A DNA stretch of 6,035 nucleotides from Acidobacteriota bacterium (GTDB taxonomy: Bacteria > Acidobacteriota > Vicinamibacteria > Vicinamibacterales > UBA8438): the NCBI GenBank assembly GCA_011523485.1, contig WTGR01000252.1, positions 1 to 6,035 on the forward strand. Reading direction: 5' to 3'. Shown one piece after another: positions 1-5,741 of this stretch. The number at the start of each line of letters is the position of its first letter. The first letter of the stretch is position 1. Under the pieces are notes generated by a model that did not search any database, had not been told where the DNA came from, and was given only the letters and a program-made list of their open reading frames with translations. The position numbers were made by a program, and so were the translations under genes.

Positions 1-200
1 AGCTGCTGCCGAAGGGCACCCGCATCGACGTCGACTTCTGGTACGACAACTCGCCGGAGCGCGCTTCGCGGCAAGGCTTCAACCCGAACCGCTTCGTGGG
101 CCACGGGCCGCGGACCGACGACGAGATGTCGCTCGGGTTCATCGGCTACGCCGAGATCGAAGAGACCGAGGCGATGCCGGCCACGACCAACAACAACTGA
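1..200 (+). CDS. C-terminal fragment of a copper type II monooxygenase-like protein (5' end outside window)
   Basis: The open frame starts at base 3 and ends at the TGA at 198-200, giving 65 residues; the start lies left of the window. The fragment begins LLPKGTRIDVDFWYDNSPER and continues to DDEMSLGFIGYAEIE. This pattern (PKGT, a beta strand, YDNSP, then an EM-x-x-GF-x-Y segment) is what I know from the C-terminal beta-sandwich of PHM/DBH-type ascorbate-dependent copper monooxygenases. In PHM the Met of the matching 'DEM' segment is a ligand of the catalytic copper, so the Met in DDEM here is the likely equivalent. The histidine ligands would lie upstream and cannot be checked. Bacterial relatives are usually exported and often carry redoxin or cytochrome c domains in front. 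The polar tail (ATTNNN) is short and ends close to a strong terminator, so this is probably the last gene of its transcript. The family call is from recall, without a search. Confidence 0.6.
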   Translation, partial: LLPKGTRIDVDFWYDNSPERASRQGFNPNRFVGHGPRTDDEMSLGFIGYAEIEETEAMPATTNNN

Positions 201-232
201 CGAACCCGCCACGGCGGTTCGACATTCTCCAG

Positions 233-270
233 AGGGCGGGGCTGCTTTGGCCCCGCCCTTGTTGTTTTCT
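233..270 (+). terminator. Rho-independent terminator
   Basis: A perfect 10-bp stem is formed by AGGGCGGGGC (233-242) and GCCCCGCCCT (250-259), with a 7-base loop (TGCTTTG). It is followed by a T-rich run, TTGTTGTTTTCT (259-270). It lies 33 bases after the stop of the copper monooxygenase-like gene and is the clearest intrinsic terminator in the window. The next gene's annotated ATG lies only two bases after the T-tract. Confidence 0.9.
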
Positions 271-272
271 CC

Positions 273-1541
273 ATGAGATATCGCATGCTCGGAACCAGTG
301 ACGGAGGCGGCGCCGCCCACCCGCGGGGCGGCATCGGAAGCGTTGGGCGCGTATTGACTGCCGCGGGTGCGGCCTGGTGCCTGACCGCTACGGTCGCCGG
401 CGCGCAGACGCCGGAACCCAGCAACGAGGCGGACGGCCTCGTGCACGCGTCGCTCACCCTGGAGACCCAGGGAATCGCCGTGGCGTTTCCACCCGAGTTG
501 CGGGCGGAACACCATGCCTATCAGTGGCTACTCTCCGGGACGGTCGGCTCCCGGGTGAGAGTTGGCGCGCTGGACGCGCATCGCGCCCTGCGTCTCGGTG
601 CACTGCAGCCGGACATCGAAGCGATCGAGGCGGAGATCGCGGCCATCGTCGCCGCGCGACAGGCGGAGCCCGAGGCCGGCGAGGCAGCGGAATCGGAGGA
701 GGACGCCGAGGAAGCGGACGAGTCCGACGAGGAGATGGCGCCGGCCGACCCCGACCTCTGGCTCGTGCGCGACGCGTCGGGCTGGCAACTGGAGATCCAT
801 CCGACCGACGGTGGAGACGTCCGCAGCGTCCCGTTGAGCCATCGCGAAACCGCAACCGCGGCGCCGACGTTCAGCGCGTCGCTTCACGCAACGGGAGCCG
901 AGACGGGCCGGCTCGCGCTGCGCTGGGGGCGCCACGCCTGGAGCGCCGACTTCCGGTTCGAGGAGCTCCCCGAGACGCCGCGCCAGGCGCGCGTGTCGGG
1001 CCGCGGCACCGCTCGTGAGGCGGTGGACTCGAACGAGGCGATCGCGCGCGGCAACCTGCTCTCCGAGCGGAACGAGACCGCTCTCGTGTTGCCGAACGGT
1101 GCGGGCATCACCCTCGTGTACTGGAAGAGCATCGACGTCGAGGACGAGGACTACCCGAACGTGGCGGCGGCGCGGGCCGGCGACATCATCGAGATGATTC
1201 GCGCGCCCGTGCTGCGCCTCAAGAGCGACGTCTCGCTGCGTTTCGGCAAGACCGATATTCCGACCGGCAACCTCGCCCCCGGCTTCGCCGGCTTCTACGG
1301 CATCTGGCTGCGGAAGGCGGACGACGGGTGGCGGTTCGTGTTCAACCACGAGGCGGACTCCTGGGGCACCCAGTACGATTCGGCGTTCGATGTGGCCGAG
1401 ATCGCGGTCGATTACACGCGCACGGCGGGCTCGTTCCGTCCGCTCGGGGCCACGCTGGTTCCGACCGGTCCCGACCGGGGGCGAGTGGTCGTGCACTGGG
1501 GCCCGCACGAGTGGTCGGCGGACTTCGTCGTCAGCGAATGA
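273..1541 (+). CDS. Secreted protein with two DUF2911-like repeats
   Basis: The product is 422 residues from the first ATG; a second in-frame ATG is at 285. Neither has a convincing Shine-Dalgarno sequence, so the start is uncertain. A signal peptide is likely: hydrophobic residues about 27-44 end in AGA-QT, predicting cleavage after Ala44, with an unusually long arginine-bearing n-region. The mature part has two similar halves. Each has an LWLxR or IWLRK strand, then a GW segment (161-175 and 344-358), and ends in an R-L/V-x-x-x-W-G-x-H-x-WSADF motif (213-227 and 404-418). The second half, with AGFYGIWLRKADDGWRFVFN and then DSWGTQYD, fits my memory of DUF2911, a beta-rich extracytoplasmic domain of unknown function. 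A Glu/Asp/Ala-rich low-complexity stretch (about 131-160) interrupts the first half. No catalytic motif was seen. The stop codon lies inside a tandem repeat. Confidence 0.75.
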   Translation: MRYRMLGTSDGGGAAHPRGGIGSVGRVLTAAGAAWCLTATVAGAQTPEPSNEADGLVHASLTLETQGIAVAFPPELRAEHHAYQWLLSGTVGSRVRVGALDAHRALRLGALQPDIEAIEAEIAAIVAARQAEPEAGEAAESEEDAEEADESDEEMAPADPDLWLVRDASGWQLEIHPTDGGDVRSVPLSHRETATAAPTFSASLHATGAETGRLALRWGRHAWSADFRFEELPETPRQARVSGRGTAREAVDSNEAIARGNLLSERNETALVLPNGAGITLVYWKSIDVEDEDYPNVAAARAGDIIEMIRAPVLRLKSDVSLRFGKTDIPTGNLAPGFAGFYGIWLRKADDGWRFVFNHEADSWGTQYDSAFDVAEIAVDYTRTAGSFRPLGATLVPTGPDRGRVVVHWGPHEWSADFVVSE

Positions 1542-1605
1542 GGCGGCCTTCGCGGTCGGCGAATGAGACGGATTTCCGCGGTCAGCGAGTGAAGCGAGCT
1601 CCGTC
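1530..1605 (+). repeat. Three imperfect tandem repeats of 25-26 bp spanning a stop codon
   Basis: The units are 1530-1554, 1555-1580 and 1581-1605. They begin GTCAGCGAATGA, GTCGGCGAATGA and GTCAGCGAGTGA, and each continues with a CGG/CGA block and a TTCG or TCCG block. Unit 1 includes the last codons and TGA of the DUF2911-like gene. Units 2 and 3 therefore repeat the end of the gene, each carrying its own TGA after a Glu codon. The array lies in the 156-base gap before the GGT-like gene. No T-tract or strong hairpin is visible in it. Confidence 0.75.
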
Positions 1606-1697
1606 GGATAGTCGAGTGGTTCGTCGTTGGACCGAGGCCGGTGCGGCGGCGGACGTGGACCCCGGACAACCGCGGTCCTGAATCGGGAGTGGACATC

Positions 1698-3542
1698 ATG
1701 ATGCAGCGCAGAACCGTATTCCACCTCGTTCTGGCCGGACTGCTGCTGGCCCTGGCGACGTCGACGCTTCAGGCCCAGCGCCCGGCCGTCTCCGGACCGC
1801 ACGCGGGGCTGTCGACGGGACATCCGCTGACCTCGGCCGCCGCGTTCGAGATCCTGATCCAGGGCGGCAACGCGTTCGACGCGGGCGTAACGGCGATGCT
1901 CGTGGGCGGCGTCATCGAGCAGGACCTGTACGGCCTGGGCGGTGAGTCGCTGGTGCTGGTCTACCCCGCCGCCGAGGGCAAGGTCACCTCGGTCGTCGCC
2001 CAGGGCTGGGCGCCCAAGGGGGCCAGCATCGAATGGTACGAGTCGCGGGAACGCGACCTGTTCGGCGAAGGCCTCGACCCGGCCGTCGTCCCCGGCGCGC
2101 TCCACGGCGTGCTGACCGTGTTGGAGCGCTGGGGCACGATGCGCTTCGAGCAAGTGGCGGCCCGCGCCATCGAGTACGCGGAGCACGGGTTCCCGCTGCG
2201 CCCGCTCACGGCGCGCGCCATCGAGGCGAACCTCGAGTTCATGGAGGCGTGGCCGGACAACCAGCGCTTCTGGCTGAAGCCCGACGGCTCGCTCTACGCG
2301 GCGGGCGAGACCATCAAGTTCCCCACCCTGGCCGCCACGCTCACGAGGATGGTGGAGGCGGAGCGGGCCGCCGCCCATCTCGGCCGCGAGCAGGGCATCG
2401 CCGCCGCCCGTGATCGCTTCTACAAGGGCGACATCGCCGAAGAGATGGTCGCCTTCCTGCAGGAGCACGGCGCGCCGTTCGAGCTCAGCGACTTCGCCGA
2501 GTTCTACTCCCGGGTCGAGGAGCCGACCACCACCGACTACCGCGGCTACACCATCTACAAGCACGGGTTCAACAGCCAGGGCCCGGTCCTGCTGCAGGCC
2601 CTGAATATCCTGGAGGAGTTCGACCTGCAGGCGATGGGCCACAACAGCCCCGACTACATCCACACCGTCGTCGAAGCGATGAAGCTGGCCTACGCGGACC
2701 GCGACACCTACTACGCGGATACCGATTTCGTCGACGTGCCGGCCGAGGGCCTGCTCTCCACCACCTATGCGCAGGAGCGCGCGGCACAGATCGACCCGGC
2801 CGTGGCGTCGCGCGCGTTCCGGGCGGGCGACCCGCTGCCGCACGACCCGAACGTGAACGACTGGCCGTTCTGGGTCGCCGACATCGCGGACGGGGTGGCG
2901 GCCAGCGACGCCGACGGGTCGTTCGTGCCGTCGGCGGGCGGGCTGAAGGACACCACGCACATCGCGGTCATCGACGAGGACGGCAACATCTTCGACGCCA
3001 CGCCGAGCGGCGGCTGGACCGGCGGCGGGGTCATCCTCGGGGAGACCGGCATCGGCCTCAGCACCCGCGGCGAGCAGTTCTGGCTCGATCCGGACCGCGC
3101 CAACCAGATCCGCCCGCGCGCCCGGCCGCGCTACACGCTGACGCCGAGCATCGTGTTCAAGGACGGGGAGCCGCTGATGGCCATCGGCACGCCGGGCGGC
3201 GACAACCAGGATCAGACCATCCTGCAGGCGTTCCTGAACGTCGTCGAGTTCTGGGAAGACTGGTATCCCAATCTGCACGACGCGATCGCGTGGCCGCGCG
3301 TCCGAACACAGCACCTGCACGGGTCCTTCTGGCCGCACGCCGCCGGCTTCAACCGGATGGATCTCGAATCGCGCATCTCGTCGGAGGTGGCGAACGAGCT
3401 GCGGCGCCGGGGACACCACGTGAACGAGGTCCGGCCGTTCGGGATGTCCGGCTGCGCGACCGCGGTCCTCATCGATCCGGCCACCGGCAACCGGCTGGCG
3501 GCAGGCGATCCCAGGCGCGATTGCTACGCGCTCGCGTACTGA
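1698..3542 (+). CDS. Exported gamma-glutamyltransferase-like Ntn hydrolase (probable amidohydrolase)
   Basis: The product is 614 residues from the ATG at 1698, preceded by GGGAG at 1685-1689 with 8-base spacing; an adjacent in-frame ATG is at 1701. A GTG at 1641 would add 19 polar residues in front of the signal peptide and is rejected. The signal peptide (1-26, MMQRRT then a Leu-rich core, cleavage at LQA-QR) indicates export to the periplasm. Family landmarks are GGNAFDA (56-62), GLGGES (79-84), PG-x-LHG, the catalytic TTH (419-421; Thr419 codon at 2952) with DEDGN behind it, GTPGGDNQDQ (497-506) and a DPRR motif near the C-terminus (604-607). Known family behaviour is self-cleavage before the catalytic Thr, giving here subunits of about 392 and 196 residues. 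The Arg that holds the glutamyl carboxylate in E. coli GGT aligns with Gln102, and the Ser-Ser pair aligns with Tyr479-Thr480. Substrate is therefore unlikely to be glutathione; an amide or acyl substrate is more likely, as in HpxW/YwrD-type relatives. Confidence 0.9.
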   Translation: MMQRRTVFHLVLAGLLLALATSTLQAQRPAVSGPHAGLSTGHPLTSAAAFEILIQGGNAFDAGVTAMLVGGVIEQDLYGLGGESLVLVYPAAEGKVTSVVAQGWAPKGASIEWYESRERDLFGEGLDPAVVPGALHGVLTVLERWGTMRFEQVAARAIEYAEHGFPLRPLTARAIEANLEFMEAWPDNQRFWLKPDGSLYAAGETIKFPTLAATLTRMVEAERAAAHLGREQGIAAARDRFYKGDIAEEMVAFLQEHGAPFELSDFAEFYSRVEEPTTTDYRGYTIYKHGFNSQGPVLLQALNILEEFDLQAMGHNSPDYIHTVVEAMKLAYADRDTYYADTDFVDVPAEGLLSTTYAQERAAQIDPAVASRAFRAGDPLPHDPNVNDWPFWVADIADGVAASDADGSFVPSAGGLKDTTHIAVIDEDGNIFDATPSGGWTGGGVILGETGIGLSTRGEQFWLDPDRANQIRPRARPRYTLTPSIVFKDGEPLMAIGTPGGDNQDQTILQAFLNVVEFWEDWYPNLHDAIAWPRVRTQHLHGSFWPHAAGFNRMDLESRISSEVANELRRRGHHVNEVRPFGMSGCATAVLIDPATGNRLAAGDPRRDCYALAY

Positions 3543-3616
3543 GGAGGGCGACGCCGACTTCACCGCCGGCTCCCCCCATCCCTGGATCAGCCTGTCGAAC
3601 GGCAGCGCCAGCGGTG

Positions 3617-3633
3617 GTGGAACGACGTTCCAC
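3617..3633. promoter_or_regulatory. 17-bp palindrome, candidate operator upstream of the P450
   Basis: GTGGAACGACGTTCCAC is a perfect inverted repeat: 8-bp arms GTGGAACG and CGTTCCAC around a single central A. It lies in the 160-base gap between the GGT-like gene and the P450 gene, 70 bases before the P450 start. There is no T-tract, so it is not an intrinsic terminator. Its size and symmetry suit a dimeric repressor or activator site, but no regulator gene is present in the window. A palindrome this long in GC-rich DNA could still be chance. Confidence 0.4.
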
Positions 3634-3646
3634 GCGGGGGATCGGC

Positions 3647-3709
3647 ATGAGTCGCCGCCCCTTCGCGGACAAGGTGGCCGTCTGCATGTTCGGAGGGCGA
3701 TTATGCTGA
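3647..3709 (+). CDS. Possible 20-residue leader ORF overlapping the P450 start
   Basis: This small ORF starts at the ATG at 3647, with a weak GGGGGA five bases upstream, and ends at the TGA at 3707-3709. It encodes MSRRPFADKVAVCMFGGRLC. Its stop overlaps the P450 start in ATGCTGA (3703-3709), an arrangement typical of translational coupling. The sequence RPFADKVAV followed by GGR also looks like the first strand and glycine motif of short-chain dehydrogenases, so it might be the remnant of an SDR gene rather than a functional leader. It is too short for coding statistics, and a chance ORF is quite possible. Confidence 0.3.
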   Translation: MSRRPFADKVAVCMFGGRLC

Positions 3710-4971
3710 CCGGCCTGCGGTCGACGGTGCAGTCGCTGGCCGCCGGTGCCGTGACGCTGCCGGAGTACTGGCGCAGCGGCGTGGCCTACAACCCGCTGTC
3801 CGCCCGGGCGATCCAGGACCCGTATCCCACCTACGAGCGGCTGCGTACCCGCTCCCCGGTCCACCGCAGCCGGCTGCTGGAAGCCTGGGTGTTCACCCGC
3901 TACGCCGACGTGGAGGCCATCCTTCGCGACTACAAGCGGTTCTCGAACATGCCCAGCAACCGCAGGGTGTCGAAGCACCGGCGAGACTTCGCGCCGCCGC
4001 GGGCGGACTGGACCATGCTGTTCCTCGACCCGCCGGAACATACGCGCCTGCGTGCGCTGGTCAACCAGGCGTTCACGCCGCGGGCGGTCGATGCGCTGGA
4101 ACCGCATATCCGCACGATCATGGGAGAACTGCTCGACGACGTGGAAGATCCCGCGGGATTCGACCTGATGACCGCGGTGGCCAACCCGCTGCCGGTGATC
4201 GTGATCGCCGAGATGCTGGGCGTGCCGCCGGAAGACCGGGCCCGCTTCAAGCACTGGTCGGATGCGCGCGCGCGACTGCTCGAACCGACGATCACCGCGC
4301 CGGAGAGAGCGCGGGCCGCCGCCGCCGGCGAGACGCTCGACGCCTACCTCATGCCGATCATCCAGGCCCGGCGCCGCGAGCCGCGGGACGACATCGTCAG
4401 CGCCCTCGCCCAGGCGGAAGAAGAGGGAGACTCCCTCACCGAGCGCGAGATGCTGCTGATGCTGCGCCTGCTGCTGATTGCGGGCAACGAGACCACCACG
4501 AACCTGATCGGCAACGGTGTGCTGGCGCTGCTGCGGCATCCGGAGCAACTCGCGCTTCTGCGGGAGGACCCGAGCCGGATACCGGCGGCGGTCGAGGAGT
4601 TGCTGCGTTTCGACACCCCGGTCCAGCTCGATGTCCGCGGCGTGGTCGATGACTGCGAAATCAACGGCTTTCCGCTGCGGCGCGGCGACGGCGCCGTCCT
4701 GGCCATCGGCGCGGCCAACCGCGACCCGGACGTGTTCGACGATCCGGAGCGGCTCGACGTCCTGCGTGCCAAGGGCAGCAACATCTCGTTCGGCCGCGGC
4801 GTCCACCACTGCATCGGCGCGCCCCTGGCCCGCCTGGAGGGACGCATCGCCCTGGAGATGCTCCTGGACCGCTACTCGTCGCTCCGGCTGCTCACGGACC
4901 GTCCCAGATTTCGCTGGGGCATCGTGCTACGCGGCCTGGAGTCGTTGCCGATCAGCGCCGTCCCCGCGTGA
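3703..4971 (+). CDS. Cytochrome P450, soluble bacterial class
   Basis: The product is 422 residues and full length for a bacterial CYP. The start is supported by GGAGGG at 3692-3697, six bases before the ATG. Landmarks in order: NPLSARAIQDPYPTYERLR near the N-terminus (30-48); a B'/C region with FLDPPEHTRLRALV (107-120), including the heme-propionate-contacting H-x-x-x-R; the I-helix motif AGNETT (260-265) for oxygen activation; the K-helix ExxR (Glu299-Arg302); the meander ANRDPDVFDDPER (338-350); and the heme loop FGRGVHHCIG (363-372) with Cys370 as the thiolate ligand. There is no membrane anchor, so it is cytosolic and should need a ferredoxin and reductase, neither of which is encoded nearby. 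Substrate cannot be told from sequence; the layout resembles CYP107-like and related actinobacterial/acidobacterial families. All key residues are present, so it should be active. It converges on the minus-strand gene ending at 5016, with no clear terminator in the 44-base gap. Confidence 0.96.
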   Translation: MLTGLRSTVQSLAAGAVTLPEYWRSGVAYNPLSARAIQDPYPTYERLRTRSPVHRSRLLEAWVFTRYADVEAILRDYKRFSNMPSNRRVSKHRRDFAPPRADWTMLFLDPPEHTRLRALVNQAFTPRAVDALEPHIRTIMGELLDDVEDPAGFDLMTAVANPLPVIVIAEMLGVPPEDRARFKHWSDARARLLEPTITAPERARAAAAGETLDAYLMPIIQARRREPRDDIVSALAQAEEEGDSLTEREMLLMLRLLLIAGNETTTNLIGNGVLALLRHPEQLALLREDPSRIPAAVEELLRFDTPVQLDVRGVVDDCEINGFPLRRGDGAVLAIGAANRDPDVFDDPERLDVLRAKGSNISFGRGVHHCIGAPLARLEGRIALEMLLDRYSSLRLLTDRPRFRWGIVLRGLESLPISAVPA

Positions 4972-5015
4972 CGCGACTGAGTGATGGCGGCACGGACCAT
5001 GCCTCTGCCCTCCGC

Positions 5016-5725
5016 CTACGTTAGCCACAAATGCCAGATCGAAATCGGCCCGGGGCTGTTTGGCGGTCGCTGGCTGCCATACACGAAGTCCCGACCATGC
5101 CGCGTATAGGCCAAGTCGACAGAGTCGGACTCGACAGGAACAGGGAGCGCTTCCACCAGGTAGCGGTCAGGGTGCAATTCCATGGCTTTCGACAGAGAGT
5201 CCTTGAGCGTCGTATCGATCGACGAGCCATCCCGCACGTAGCCGATCATGAATGCTTCGCGGTTGCCCCACGCGTACTCGCCTTCCACGAAGCGGCGAAT
5301 CCCGTTCTCACAATACCGACTTGTCGTCTTCGACGCCGTGGCGTCGAGAATCTTCGCTTCCGCGACCAACGGAAAACGCTGGTCGGCGGCTGACAGAACA
5401 TCGAGAGGTCTGGACGTTTTTCGAGGTGGGATCCGTCGAAACTGATGGTCTCCACTCCCCGTCCGACGTAAAGGACGAGCTGCCCCCAGAGAGGGTTTTC
5501 GAGAATCAGCCTGTTCAGCCGCGCCTCCATCAAAGCGGTCACTTCCGGCTCCGTGCCGGTTGCTATGGCATCGGACCTGCGCGTGCGAAGGTCGCCGAAC
5601 GCCTGCCGCAAGCCGTCCGCCAGTACTTCCAGATGGTCGCCCGCAATGGCCGCCAGCGGCAGCCGAAGGCCACGGGTCAACTCCGCGACATGGTCGGGAC
5701 GAGGATGAGGCGCCGGACTTCTCAT
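5016..5725 (-). pseudogene. Frameshifted PD-(D/E)XK nuclease-like protein
   Basis: Coding is split between two minus-strand frames that join near 5396. The first runs from the ATG at 5725-5723 to about Phe110 (ending EKRPDLSMF). The second resumes with LSAADQRFPLVAEAKILDA and runs to the TAG at 5018-5016. Restoring one base (reading TTC-CTG) gives a continuous protein of about 236 residues. Across the junction it contains Asp106 in RPDLS and Glu123-Ala-Lys125 in VAEAK, a PD-x(16)-ExK arrangement typical of PD-(D/E)XK nucleases. Nearby landmarks are a helix with MEARLNRLILENPLWGQ, the block RRFVEGEYAWGNREAFMIGY (144-163) followed by VRDGSS, and a C-terminal IWHLWL. I recall this pattern from uncharacterised proteins but cannot name a family. 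The start is chosen at 5725, 16 bases after the methylase stop, with AAGGGG 11 bases upstream; it overlaps the TGA of another frame as ATGA. No classic slippery heptamer is seen, so a mutation or assembly error is likelier than programmed shifting. GC is lower than in the P450 gene. Confidence 0.65.
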
Positions 5726-5741
5726 GCGCTTGCATGCCCCT

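Noticed and set aside
354..359. TTGACT resembling a -35 promoter box
   Set aside because: No -10-like element lies 16-18 bases downstream, where the sequence is GC-rich, and the hexamer is within coding sequence.
1641..1697. Upstream GTG start for the GGT-like gene
   Set aside because: It would put 19 polar residues before a clear signal peptide. The ATG at 1698 has a well-spaced GGGAG.
528..3563. A 1011-codon open frame on the minus strand
   Set aside because: It is antisense to two well-supported plus-strand genes. Its product is Arg/Val/Gly/Asp-rich with no recognisable domain, as expected for the shadow of GC-rich codons.
3469..4809. A 446-codon open frame on the minus strand opposite the P450
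   Set aside because: The P450 frame carries every diagnostic motif. The antisense product is low-complexity and Arg/His/Gly-rich, so it is a shadow.
4972..5015. Possible bidirectional terminator in the convergent gap (GGCGG ... CCGCC)
   Set aside because: The pairing is only about five bases with a loop of over 20 bases and no T-tract on either strand.
5390..5402. Programmed -1 ribosomal frameshift at the nuclease-like gene
   Set aside because: The junction ATGTTCTGTC has no X-XXY-YYZ slippery heptamer, and I saw no obvious stimulatory stem just downstream. An indel explains it more simply.
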